From Marseilla massiliensis (GTDB lineage: Bacteria; Bacteroidota; Bacteroidia; Bacteroidales; Bacteroidaceae): DNA of 64,000 nucleotides. Each line of letters starts with the position of its first letter. The stretch's first letter is position 1. The notes below the pieces were generated by a model. The model was not told the DNA's origin and did not search any database. It saw only the letters and a program-made list of their open reading frames with translations. The stretch lies in the NCBI RefSeq assembly GCF_016899955.1, contig NZ_JACJJL010000002.1:124001-188000 (forward strand). Direction: 5' to 3'. Shown piece after piece: positions 8,901 to 17,543 of this stretch. Both the position numbers and the translations under genes were made by a program.

Positions 8901-9182
8901 TCATTCCAACAGCCCGAACGACCGCCACTCGGACAACTGACGCTCAACGTCACGATAAGCAGTGACGGCGTCGACGTCGTAGACGGAACAGAGCCAATCG
9001 ACCAGCTCTGCTGTAGTGACATCAGCCTGCTCAATGCGTTCCCAGAGCCTGGCCGCAGTCTTGTTGAGACTGAAGACATTGCTCATGTTGACATTGTCAG
9101 CACAGGATTCCACTATCATGTATTGCTTGCCTACCTTGCGCAAACGCAGGTTGGCTTTGGGTTTTATCTTGTTTGAAATCAT
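8901..9182 (-). CDS. PqqD family protein (RiPP recognition element-like)
   Basis: The 93-aa form begins MISNKIKPKANLRLRKVGKQ and has the PqqD fold signature: a strand region (YMIVES), VFSLNKTAARLWERIE, then TTAELVDWLCSVYDVDAVTAYRDVE and a final LSEWRSFGLLE. PqqD-type domains bind leader peptides in RiPP pathways, but stand-alone copies also occur in polysaccharide loci. An alternative start at 9332 overlaps the upstream stop as TGATG and would add 50 residues with no recognisable domain; I prefer 9182 because PqqD proteins are usually 85-100 aa. It is followed by the nucleotidyltransferase and HprK-like genes. Confidence 0.72.
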   Translation of the reverse strand: MISNKIKPKANLRLRKVGKQYMIVESCADNVNMSNVFSLNKTAARLWERIEQADVTTAELVDWLCSVYDVDAVTAYRDVERQLSEWRSFGLLE

Positions 9183-9331
9183 ATTCCAGGAGTAAGGAGA
9201 CAGGAGCCTCACAAGTACGGGCCCCACCACATCATGGCCGTAAGCAACGCCACGCATCTGTGGCAGGCAGCCCTGCCGTTGACACATAACACTCATCCGC
9301 CTCTCCACCGGACTCTTGATACGGTAAGCCA

Positions 9332-10012
9332 TCAGAACTTCTTTCCAGTAAGTATTGACATCACCGTAAGGTAGATAATCTTCAAATCGAGCCACAACGA
9401 GCGGTCGCGCAGATACTCCAGATCCATACGCAGACGCTCGAGCATCTTCTCCATGGTGTCAGTGTAACCATTATATAATGTTGCAGGAGAGAACAGTCCG
9501 GGCCGCAACTGGTAGAGCAAGGCATAGTCGGAATTTTCGGCCATGATCTTGTCTACAAAATACTTGCGCTCGGGCCTGGGGCCGACAAAGCTCATGTCGC
9601 CCCTGAGCACATTCCACAGCTGTGGGAGCTCGTCAAGATGGTGTTCACGCAAGAAACGGCCTATATGCGTGAGTCGCTTGTCGTTTTTCTGGCAAAGGGC
9701 CGGACGGCCATCAGCCTCAGACATGACTGTCATTGAGCGGAACTTGTAAAGCATGAACGGACGCCCTCCGTAACCGATGCGCTCCTGACGGAATATGGCC
9801 GGGCCTCCGTCCTCGCGCCGTATGAACCAACAAACAACAAGAAACAATGGTGAGGTGACAACAAGCCCCAACGCACTGCACAGTATGTCGAACCCGCGCT
9901 TCAGAGCCTTTGCCGCAGGCGACATGACACCATTGTTTTCAGAACCTTCATTTATCATTCCCATTTGCAATGTCTTTGAAAAGACGATGTCCTTTTCATT
10001 ATCCATTTTCAT
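9332..10012 (-). CDS. Initiating sugar-phosphate transferase (WcaJ/PglC-like)
   Basis: The 226-aa protein has the bacterial sugar transferase signature: KRGFDILCSALGLVVTSPLF (membrane helix), IFRQERIGYGGRPFMLYKFR, FLREHHLDELPQLWNVLRGD and MSFVGPRPE. It should transfer a sugar-1-phosphate to undecaprenyl phosphate at the inner membrane and start the repeat unit. It has a single N-terminal membrane segment rather than the five of full WcaJ, so it is the short PglC-like form. Its start overlaps the end of the upstream GT4 gene by 14 bp, and the PqqD-like gene follows. It is the only initiating transferase seen in this locus. Confidence 0.9.
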   Translation of the reverse strand: MKMDNEKDIVFSKTLQMGMINEGSENNGVMSPAAKALKRGFDILCSALGLVVTSPLFLVVCWFIRREDGGPAIFRQERIGYGGRPFMLYKFRSMTVMSEADGRPALCQKNDKRLTHIGRFLREHHLDELPQLWNVLRGDMSFVGPRPERKYFVDKIMAENSDYALLYQLRPGLFSPATLYNGYTDTMEKMLERLRMDLEYLRDRSLWLDLKIIYLTVMSILTGKKF

Positions 10013-11141
10013 ATATGCTTAAACATTTTTCGATCATCCGTTCCTTCGTGAAAAGATTGCGATAACGCTCCAACGCCCCCGCAGAATAACGCCTGTAAGC
10101 ATCGGCATCGGCAGTGATGGACTTTATGGCCTCGGCCAACTTTGCTGCGTCGGCCGGTGGCACGTTGAGCCCCGACACACCGTTGGCATTGACCCAAGCA
10201 ACCCCCGACTGAGGTATCTGTGTAGCCACGACAGGCTTGCCGCACGACATGGCTTCTATCTGCACAATGCCAAACGCCTCTGTCTTCTGCACACTGCTGA
10301 GGCAGAAAACATCGCAAGCCCCATAATACCCCGGCAAATCGGCATCGGAGACACGCCCCAGCAACTCGACTCGCCCCTGCAAGCCTTGCTCGACAATCTC
10401 ACGCTGCAACGTCTCGCGCAAAGCACCGGAACCACCTATAAGCACAACAAAATCGTCGCCAAGATACTTGGCTGCAGAAATGAGGTGGCTGTAACCTTTA
10501 TAAGCAACAAGACGGCCAAGAGAGAAAACAATTTTCTTGCCGGCATAACGGCGACGGATGGCATCGACGGCCTCGGGCCTCGGATGCATCGGCTCAACAC
10601 CAATAGGCATGCACACAGCCTTGTCTTGCACGTGGCCCAGGCAAGGAGACTCGGCCAGATATACAGGGGTGGTGCCCACAACCTTGTCGGCCCGGCGCAA
10701 AAGCCACTGTTGCAGCGGACGGTAGAAATTGAGGAGCAGCCGCTGCTTCTGGATGTCACTATGCCAATGCAGAATGACACGCCCACGATAACCGGACAAG
10801 AACAAAGCCATGCTGGCCATGGGGTCTGGGTGATGGACGTGGATGATGTCATAGCGCCGACAAATGTTACGGAGCGTTGAAACCATAGAAGGTGAAATCA
10901 TGGTGGCACAAGCCTTAGCCCAGGTGTGACAGCATATCAGGTGAGCATAGTCATTGACAACTATCTCACGCCCTTTGCCATCGACGGCAGCACAAAGCAT
11001 ATCGCACTGCACATGACGCTCAGACAGCCCGACCATAAGATCATAGGCGACTTTCTCTACCCCGCCCAAGACAGGGTAGAACTTGCCCAACTGTAGTACT
11101 TTTAGTTTTTGTGTATCCATGAATAAGGTGAGATTTATCAT
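9999..11141 (-). CDS. Glycosyltransferase family 4
   Basis: A retaining GT4 (GT-B) enzyme: KVLQLGKFYPVLGGVEKVAY at the N-terminus, and in the C-terminal half IVFSLGRLVAYKGYSHLISA followed by CLSSVQKTEAFGIVQIEAMS with the E-x7-E motif. The ATG at 11141 overlaps the stop of the six-HTH gene as TGATG; a second ATG at 11120 starts closer to the domain (MDTQKLKVLQLG) and is also plausible. It probably adds one sugar of the repeat unit in the cytoplasm. Donor and acceptor cannot be read from sequence. Confidence 0.85.
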   Translation of the reverse strand: MINLTLFMDTQKLKVLQLGKFYPVLGGVEKVAYDLMVGLSERHVQCDMLCAAVDGKGREIVVNDYAHLICCHTWAKACATMISPSMVSTLRNICRRYDIIHVHHPDPMASMALFLSGYRGRVILHWHSDIQKQRLLLNFYRPLQQWLLRRADKVVGTTPVYLAESPCLGHVQDKAVCMPIGVEPMHPRPEAVDAIRRRYAGKKIVFSLGRLVAYKGYSHLISAAKYLGDDFVVLIGGSGALRETLQREIVEQGLQGRVELLGRVSDADLPGYYGACDVFCLSSVQKTEAFGIVQIEAMSCGKPVVATQIPQSGVAWVNANGVSGLNVPPADAAKLAEAIKSITADADAYRRYSAGALERYRNLFTKERMIEKCLSIYENG

Positions 11142-12421
11142 CAAGCATTTGCATTGGCAGCCACCCGTGATGCATGAAGGGCAACTGCCTCGGGATGATT
11201 GCGGCGGATATACCCGCCAACACTGTTGTAAACCAAGCCGAGACGCGAAGCAATGGAACGCAGGCTCTCGGCCGTGGTGGAATAAAGGCGCAAAGCCTCG
11301 GCATACTTTTCACGACTGGCCGAAGAGACCAACCGACCCTTGGCCGTGCGCATACGCCCATGGCGAGAAGCCAGCTCCGGCTCATGGGCCCGCAAATAGC
11401 AACGGAACACATCTGGATTCAGTCCAAAATCGGCTGCAACCTGAGCAACAGGCCTAGGCCTGCAACGCAAACTGTCAATAGCAGCTGCATACTTGGCCGC
11501 CGCACGCAACGAACAGGACGTCGCGACAGTGCTACGACCACCACCGTGCCACCTGCGCAGATAAAAGCGAAAGCCGCCGGCAGAAACGCCCGTACGGGCA
11601 ACAACTTCGTTAATTGTCATATCTGTATCAAGGTAGAGTGCCAAGGCCCCGGCATACTTATGCACCGTGGACGGTGCCGGAGCATGCTTACGGCCATTGC
11701 CGGCATTCTCACCAAAACGTTTTTTATCATTTTCCTTGGCAATCTTACGGCTCTGCCGCTTACGGCAAAGCACGTCATTGCAGTAAAAGCGCAAATGCTG
11801 ATTAAGTCCACCCAAAGACACACGACACTTGCTGGCAATCTCAGCCTGCGTCATGTCGGTTGTTCGGTAAAGCCTTACGGCCTCTGCATATTGATCAAGG
11901 CTTTCGGGCCTGACGCCCCGATGAACACCATTGCAAAAGCCGAAACTGCGACGCAACTGCTCTCGCCACGACAACACGTCGGGAAAGTGCACCCGCATGA
12001 AATTGGCCAAAGCAGTGGCATCAAGCGAGAACTTGCGCGCCACCTGTGACATGTTCAACTCTATGTAATCAAGTGAGCGACATGCTTCGACGGCTGAGCC
12101 ATACTTTATCCTGGCTGACGCCGACATACCTCCCGCCTCTATTATTTTAAATGACAACAAATCTTTATCTTCAACGGTTATACCGTGACGGTGCAGCACT
12201 AACTCACGCCAATAACGACGAAGGTAATTTCCCAAAGCACCTGCGGTATGCCCACACTCGATTGCGATGTCCTTCACAGACATGTCTGTGTCGGCATACA
12301 ATTTAACCGCCTTCTCATACTTGCAATGCAATGCATGGCGCCGGAGCAACAATGCACGTTGACGCCCCGAAACAAATGTTGCCCCCGTTGACATAGGATA
12401 ACACGGAATAATGACATGCAA
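11141..12421 (-). CDS. Protein of six tandem helix-turn-helix repeats
   Basis: Up to 426 aa (a later ATG at 12394 is also possible) made almost wholly of six repeats of about 40-45 residues, starting near residues 34, 106, 177, 255, 310 and 372. The consensus is [KQ]Y-x-x-A-x-x-L-Y-x-x-T-D-M, then a trihelical segment such as VKDIAIECGHTAGALGNYLR or QAEIASKCRVSLGGLNQHLR. Each resembles an AraC/homeodomain-like HTH; basic linkers separate the repeats (for example KRQSRKIAKENDKKR). There is no signal peptide, membrane segment or enzyme domain. It is strongly basic, consistent with DNA or RNA binding. It sits mid-operon and is coupled to the next GT4 gene by a TGATG overlap. A locus regulator is the simplest guess; the function is unknown. 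Confidence 0.8.
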   Translation of the reverse strand: MHVIIPCYPMSTGATFVSGRQRALLLRRHALHCKYEKAVKLYADTDMSVKDIAIECGHTAGALGNYLRRYWRELVLHRHGITVEDKDLLSFKIIEAGGMSASARIKYGSAVEACRSLDYIELNMSQVARKFSLDATALANFMRVHFPDVLSWREQLRRSFGFCNGVHRGVRPESLDQYAEAVRLYRTTDMTQAEIASKCRVSLGGLNQHLRFYCNDVLCRKRQSRKIAKENDKKRFGENAGNGRKHAPAPSTVHKYAGALALYLDTDMTINEVVARTGVSAGGFRFYLRRWHGGGRSTVATSCSLRAAAKYAAAIDSLRCRPRPVAQVAADFGLNPDVFRCYLRAHEPELASRHGRMRTAKGRLVSSASREKYAEALRLYSTTAESLRSIASRLGLVYNSVGGYIRRNHPEAVALHASRVAANANA

Positions 12422-12449
12422 GATGGATAGAACGCAATCGAAATATGCC

Positions 12450-13682
12450 CTAACGACTCAAAAGCTCATCATAAAGCGAAAGATAGTCGGCATAGCGTTC
12501 TTCTTTCTTAAAATGGGCAAGAGCATAAACCCGGCACAAATGGCTGTAATACGACTTGCCTCGCATAATGGCCAGGCGCACAGCACCAAGCAAGGAACTC
12601 ACATCTCCTTTTTCGACAACAAGCCCTGTTTCATCGGTGACAGCCTCAACGCTGCCACCTGTTCGATATGTAACAACGGGGGTGCCACATGATATGGCTT
12701 CCATATTTACCGTAGGATAATTGTCTTGCCATGTGGGATTGACAAACACATCGGCAGCAGAATATAACTGAGCCAACTGGCTGACATTTTCTGTGCGGGC
12801 AATACCGATGACATTGTCCGGAAGCAAGCGCTGTTCATCGGGCTTAATGCCAACAAGCACAACAACCTCGTCGTCATGCAACATACCAGCAAGGCTGACA
12901 AAATCGTCAAGCCCCTTCTCACGGCTCCAAATGCTGGCCACACCCAGTATTATATGTTTATCAGACAAGTTGTATCGAATCCTTACGTCGGAAGGGTCTG
13001 ATATATCAAAGACATCTGTGTTTATGCCGTTGTGTATTACGCGGAAATCATAATCGCGGAAGAACGACTTGCGCATCTCATCCCTTATCCAGTCTGAAAC
13101 CGGCACGATGGTCAACCTGTCGCGAGGAATCGAAGTGAAAGCTCTGCGCTTATCTTCATAATTACGCCTGGAACGGTCAACCCATAAACTCCGCGGAAAC
13201 TCACCGCGCTGTGGGCAATGGCCGCATCCCGTCTGCCACTTGTCACATCCTATATATGAATAATAGTAACAATGGCCGGTATAAAGCCAACAGTCGTGGA
13301 CTGTCCAGACGACAGGGACGGAACAACGCGACAAATACTTGAACAGCAAACGGTAATCAAGAAAATATCCGTGTATGTTGTGTATATGTATTATATCTGG
13401 CCTGATAGATTCCAAACGATGAATAAACTGCATCGTTGACAGCCGGGAAGCCATGCCATGGCGGTCGAACAGACGCGTGGCCAAGCCATGACCAAAGACA
13501 CTCAGCTTGTTGCCGACAGGAATTAGCTCTGAATGACACGGCTTTATTCCATCACGCCCCCTGCTATAGGCTATGTAACTATGCCAACCGTTGCGAATGG
13601 CAAGTTCCCCAATCTCCTGCATGATCCTACCGGTAGACGTGGAAACACGCAACACGGGATTTATCTGAAGCAACTTTCTCAT
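12450..13682 (-). CDS. Glycosyltransferase family 4
   Basis: A 410-aa GT4 protein. The ATG at 13682 overlaps the upstream stop as ATGA and gives MRKLLQINPVLRVSTSTGRI, the usual N-terminal strand and Gly-rich loop. Further motifs are IRPDIIHIHNIHGYFLDYRL, a Cys/Trp-rich TVHDCWLYTGHC...CGHCPQ stretch common in one GT4 subgroup, and DVFVNPTWQDNYPTVNMEAI as the nucleotide-sugar binding region. It likely adds a sugar to the lipid-linked repeat unit in the cytoplasm. The gene lies between another GT4 gene and the six-HTH gene. Confidence 0.87.
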   Translation of the reverse strand: MRKLLQINPVLRVSTSTGRIMQEIGELAIRNGWHSYIAYSRGRDGIKPCHSELIPVGNKLSVFGHGLATRLFDRHGMASRLSTMQFIHRLESIRPDIIHIHNIHGYFLDYRLLFKYLSRCSVPVVWTVHDCWLYTGHCYYYSYIGCDKWQTGCGHCPQRGEFPRSLWVDRSRRNYEDKRRAFTSIPRDRLTIVPVSDWIRDEMRKSFFRDYDFRVIHNGINTDVFDISDPSDVRIRYNLSDKHIILGVASIWSREKGLDDFVSLAGMLHDDEVVVLVGIKPDEQRLLPDNVIGIARTENVSQLAQLYSAADVFVNPTWQDNYPTVNMEAISCGTPVVTYRTGGSVEAVTDETGLVVEKGDVSSLLGAVRLAIMRGKSYYSHLCRVYALAHFKKEERYADYLSLYDELLSR

Positions 13683-14818
13683 TTGACAGCTAAGGAAGTA
13701 AACAGCCGAACCCATTTGTCCATGACAGCCTTTTCCGAATAGGTATCAACAACCTGACGGGCCTTACCCGACATCCGACGACGCAATTCGTAATCGCCCA
13801 TGAGCTTCATCATCGCCCCTGCCAAACCGGGAATGTCACCATTGGACACCAACAAACCATTCTCACCATCGGATATGATGTCACGCGGGCCGCATTTGAA
13901 ATCGAATGCTACAACTGGAAGACCTATGGCCATAGACTCTATCATTACCATAGGGAAACCTTCATAATTAGAGCTCATTACCAACAATGAACTATTGACA
14001 TATTCCTCTCCGATGGTCTTCACAGGAGAATTTAGGTGCACAGATACTGACAAGTTCTTAGCCTGAACCATCTCTTGCAGCATCTCTTTCCATTCACCCT
14101 GCCCAAAAATATCAAGACACCAATCGGAATACAGTCCACTCTTATTTATATATTCCCATGCTTGTATTAGGCGGTCAAACCCTTTTTGGTAGTCTAAACG
14201 CCCTACTGCGATAACCCGATGGTTAGTGACATCAGAAAAATGCCCCCCAATATTCATCGCTGCATTCGGTATTACCTCTATATTATGAAGATTTCCCCAA
14301 TATTCCTTATCTTCATTTGTCAATACAACAAACTTATCAAACTTACGAACAATCCGCTCATCTTGATGCGTACGCCACTTATCTATCACCCCAAGCAGCC
14401 CCTTACGTCCATATTGCAAACGGAAGTATTTACAGAAATGCAATTCCAATACTTTTTTGCTACCATCCTTGATGTCTGGTATGAACGAAGATTCGGAAGG
14501 GTATAGTGAAACTACAATATCTGGTTTTTCTCTCTCAAGCAATGAAGTCAACAGGCGCTTGTGCCTGCGCCGTTTCTGAAGATACCCCAATATCTTACCT
14601 GTCACACTCTTCACATTGTCATCAGAATAATTTATTCCCAAGTCTGTGACACGAACACCTGCAGGCAACGGATAAAACGACGGGCGCCCCTTCTGGTCTG
14701 TAGTCACGATGGAAACATCCCAATGCAATTTCTCCACAAGGTATGTAACTTTGTTAACAAGAACCCGCTCCATCCCACCGGGATTACAAAGAGAATGGGT
14801 GCAGTAAATGAGTCTCAT
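13679..14818 (-). CDS. Glycosyltransferase family 4
   Basis: A 379-aa GT4 enzyme that begins MRLIYCTHSLCNPGGMERVL (start at 14818; an upstream in-frame ATG at 14833 is less likely). The C-terminal half has VIAVGRLDYQKGFDRLIQAW and SSNYEGFPMVMIESMAIGLP, carrying the E-x7-E motif, then CGPRDIISDGENGLLV. This combination is common among galactosyl- and N-acetylgalactosaminyl-transferases of capsule loci, but the substrate is not determinable here. The stop overlaps the next gene by 4 bp. Confidence 0.87.
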   Translation of the reverse strand: MRLIYCTHSLCNPGGMERVLVNKVTYLVEKLHWDVSIVTTDQKGRPSFYPLPAGVRVTDLGINYSDDNVKSVTGKILGYLQKRRRHKRLLTSLLEREKPDIVVSLYPSESSFIPDIKDGSKKVLELHFCKYFRLQYGRKGLLGVIDKWRTHQDERIVRKFDKFVVLTNEDKEYWGNLHNIEVIPNAAMNIGGHFSDVTNHRVIAVGRLDYQKGFDRLIQAWEYINKSGLYSDWCLDIFGQGEWKEMLQEMVQAKNLSVSVHLNSPVKTIGEEYVNSSLLVMSSNYEGFPMVMIESMAIGLPVVAFDFKCGPRDIISDGENGLLVSNGDIPGLAGAMMKLMGDYELRRRMSGKARQVVDTYSEKAVMDKWVRLFTSLAVK

Positions 14819-14915
14819 CGATAATAAAGCCAAATAAAAATCAGTTCACACCAGCTAAGGTCTTTCTGTCCGCACATTCAATAATCGATGCCTTATTGCA
14901 ACATCTATTATTATA

Positions 14916-15785
14916 TTATAGGGCAAGCCAACCCTCGCATACTACGCGACCAGACTTATACTCTTCACAACTGCCCGGCCTGAACCACTCTTCGGGTGCA
15001 ATGACAATCTTATCATTAGAGCGATTCAGAAAGGCTCCCCACCAACTATAAGTACTATTACTTATGATATTATGCCGACAAAGGCTCATCAGCTGCATAT
15101 CAAAATGACTGCCGTAACCAAATGACGGGTTATTGTCCACCAGTTTATAATCAAAGAATGAAAAGTTATGCCTGACCCACTCGGGATTGTCCGTAAACAC
15201 ATAAAACCGTGGAGACTTAAGCTTTGCGCACATCAAGTCAACCGCTTTGCGATAGTATTCTACAGGACAGGTATTAACATAATATGTTCTTGACATATAA
15301 TCATTGCCCTTACGAACATGAATGGCAACAGACTGGCAAGAACCGATTTCTTCCATCAACGACAAATTATAATCATCCGTGAACGGAATAAACGTAAAAG
15401 CATCATAGACATCATTCTTTACACTGTCAACCATCTGTGCATTCTGAAATACACCGTTAACATACATCAAACGTTTGTCTCTATTGGGTAACAAGGCATC
15501 AAAAGCAGATGGCATATACATCATACAACAAGTTTTTGGCAAATAACGCCGCCTTATCCTTGAAAGCAGACTCGAACCGCCACCGCTTCTGAACACATCC
15601 CATGATGATGCCTGGCGGACAGGAGCATTGGGAAAGACCTTCTGCCATGACACATTTTCATGCTTTAGCCGTACCGCCGTATAGAAATCAACATAAACAT
15701 CATACCCAAGTTTCTTTAGATATAGATAATAACTATACTGAAACATACGATTGGCTAAACCGCAAGCCATATTTACTATAATCAT
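14916..15785 (-). CDS. Alpha-1,2-fucosyltransferase (GT11)
   Basis: A 289-aa protein with the GT11 hallmarks: MACGLANRMFQYSYYLYLKK at the N-terminus, AIHVRKGNDY (the HxRRxD donor-binding motif, here HVRKGND), YVFTDNPEWVRHNF, and ISNSTYSWWGAFLN near the end. It should transfer fucose from GDP-fucose onto a terminal sugar of the repeat unit. No GDP-fucose synthesis genes (gmd, fcl) are in the window; manA at 42.3 kb supplies mannose-6-phosphate or fructose-6-phosphate, one step of that route. A 97-bp gap separates it from the next gene. Confidence 0.88.
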   Translation of the reverse strand: MIIVNMACGLANRMFQYSYYLYLKKLGYDVYVDFYTAVRLKHENVSWQKVFPNAPVRQASSWDVFRSGGGSSLLSRIRRRYLPKTCCMMYMPSAFDALLPNRDKRLMYVNGVFQNAQMVDSVKNDVYDAFTFIPFTDDYNLSLMEEIGSCQSVAIHVRKGNDYMSRTYYVNTCPVEYYRKAVDLMCAKLKSPRFYVFTDNPEWVRHNFSFFDYKLVDNNPSFGYGSHFDMQLMSLCRHNIISNSTYSWWGAFLNRSNDKIVIAPEEWFRPGSCEEYKSGRVVCEGWLAL

Positions 15786-15817
15786 ATTTTACAGCTGATA
15801 CATAACTTAAATAAAGC

Positions 15818-16543
15818 TTATTTTCGTCCTTTTATCAACACCGACATTAAGTGCGCTGTCTTATAGCCGAACAATTTGCGAATCAGACGAAATGCTTTTT
15901 TATCAACGGGATACCATGAGGCTGCAAAATGATGAACACAATATGTATTTGAAGTTATTGGACACTTAAAGCCATTGGGATATTTGGGAGAGAAATATTC
16001 AGCTGGCAAGACACAGAACTTATCACTGTCAACCTCAAATTCTTTAGGGGTCCGAACTTTTTTATATTCATAATGTCTGTTGATCTCCTGTGACATAATC
16101 GCTGGCAATGTTTGCATATCCATATTACCATTTACAACAAAATGGCGATTCTCATAATATGATAACATTCTTTCCAAGAAATCCCATCCTTTTTCACAAC
16201 CAATTATTGCAGGTTCTATATTTCCACCTTGCTCCTCACCAATGAAATATGGCAGATGTAGCAAATCATCAAAAGACCTCAACAATTCTACATCAGAATC
16301 TAAATAAATTCCTCCCTCCTTGTACAATGCATAGCAACGGATATAGTCGGCCGCAAAAGCATACTTCTTCATCTCGAATGCTTCTTTACACCATACCGAA
16401 GAATCTATATCAAACCGAGACAAATCCCATAACCGTATTTCATAATCAGGAAGCTTTTCTTTCCATGAATTAATACAATACCGAATCTTACTCGGATATT
16501 TGTCACCCGACAACCAACAGAAATGTATAACTTTAGGTATCAT
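15818..16543 (-). CDS. Glycosyltransferase family 32 (capsular polysaccharide type)
   Basis: The 241-aa protein starts MIPKVIHFCWLSGDKYPSKI and contains AADYIRCYALYKEGGIYLDS followed by DVELL, the DxD metal-binding core of GT32 enzymes, then HHFAASW near the C-terminus. It is a GT-A-fold transferase acting on the cytoplasmic side. A paralogue with the same layout lies at 22320-23063 in this operon. Its stop is 32 bp ahead of the GT11 gene. Confidence 0.85.
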   Translation of the reverse strand: MIPKVIHFCWLSGDKYPSKIRYCINSWKEKLPDYEIRLWDLSRFDIDSSVWCKEAFEMKKYAFAADYIRCYALYKEGGIYLDSDVELLRSFDDLLHLPYFIGEEQGGNIEPAIIGCEKGWDFLERMLSYYENRHFVVNGNMDMQTLPAIMSQEINRHYEYKKVRTPKEFEVDSDKFCVLPAEYFSPKYPNGFKCPITSNTYCVHHFAASWYPVDKKAFRLIRKLFGYKTAHLMSVLIKGRK

Positions 16544-16544
16544 A

Positions 16545-17540
16545 TCATCTTAATTTTGCACTAAAACACGAAAGCAAACAATACTTTAAAAATGTTGAAT
16601 CCATAAGAAGGATAGACTTAAAAAGTTTTGCACTTCGTGAAATAGGATGATAATAGCATTCAACTTCCCGTGTAGAAATCTCCTTTAACAATTTAATCCT
16701 ATCACGTTTCTCATTCTTATCATAAAACACGGCCTTTAACGCCCTAATCTTTATATAGAAGACAAAACTATATATTAGTTTTAATTTCATCTCATCAAGA
16801 TGAAAGAGCTTAGAAATCAGCAGCAATTCTTTGCGCAATTTATTATAAGCCAGCAATAAATTCTGCCAAGGAACTCGTTTACTTGATAGAGATGTTCCGC
16901 AATTTAACCTATAATAGTAACCGGTGTCAGCTATAATAACAACAGACTTTATAAACTTAACATATTCAAAATAAAAACAATGGTCTTCATGCAATTCCAA
17001 CCTCTCATCAAAAAGCAAATTATTCTTCCTTATTATTTCTGCACTATACAACTTTCCCCAAGGTGTTCCATAATACAAAATAACATTCAAGATCTCATAA
17101 TCAGAAACATCATCCAAAATGATTTCATCATTATTAAATCTTATAGGCCAATATGCAATCGCTCCATTATTATATCTGTAAGCTTGCTGAATATACAACG
17201 TTTCTAAATGCGGTTCCAATAAGAAATAGTTTTCAAGGACCATCTTATCTAACCAATCATCACAATCCACAAAGAGAAGCCATTTACCAGCGGACTCTCT
17301 TATTCCCAAATTTCGGGCAGAACTCACCCCGCCATTCTTTTTATGATAGGTTCGTATGCGGTTATCTTGTTTAGCATAAGTTTCACACAAATCTCCTGAA
17401 CGGTCAGTACTCCCGTCATCAACTAAGAGTAATTCAAAGTCTTTAAATGTTTGTTTTAAAATACTTTCAACACAAATTGGCAAATATTGCTCGCTATTAT
17501 ATACAGGAACAATGATTGTTACCATTGGATTAAATTCCAT
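16545..17540 (-). CDS. Glycosyltransferase family 2
   Basis: A 331-aa GT2 enzyme: MVTIIVPVYNSEQYLPICVE, ELLLVDDGSTDRSGDLCETY, GGVSSARNLGIRESAGKWLL and FVDCDDW, the DxD-containing nucleotide-binding set. The C-terminal part (from about residue 200) is rich in aromatic and basic residues and is the variable acceptor region. Two starts are possible, 17540 (MEFNPMVT) or 17525 (MVT). It lies 3 bp after the polymerase gene. Confidence 0.87.
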   Translation of the reverse strand: MEFNPMVTIIVPVYNSEQYLPICVESILKQTFKDFELLLVDDGSTDRSGDLCETYAKQDNRIRTYHKKNGGVSSARNLGIRESAGKWLLFVDCDDWLDKMVLENYFLLEPHLETLYIQQAYRYNNGAIAYWPIRFNNDEIILDDVSDYEILNVILYYGTPWGKLYSAEIIRKNNLLFDERLELHEDHCFYFEYVKFIKSVVIIADTGYYYRLNCGTSLSSKRVPWQNLLLAYNKLRKELLLISKLFHLDEMKLKLIYSFVFYIKIRALKAVFYDKNEKRDRIKLLKEISTREVECYYHPISRSAKLFKSILLMDSTFLKYCLLSCFSAKLR

Positions 17541-17543
17541 AAT

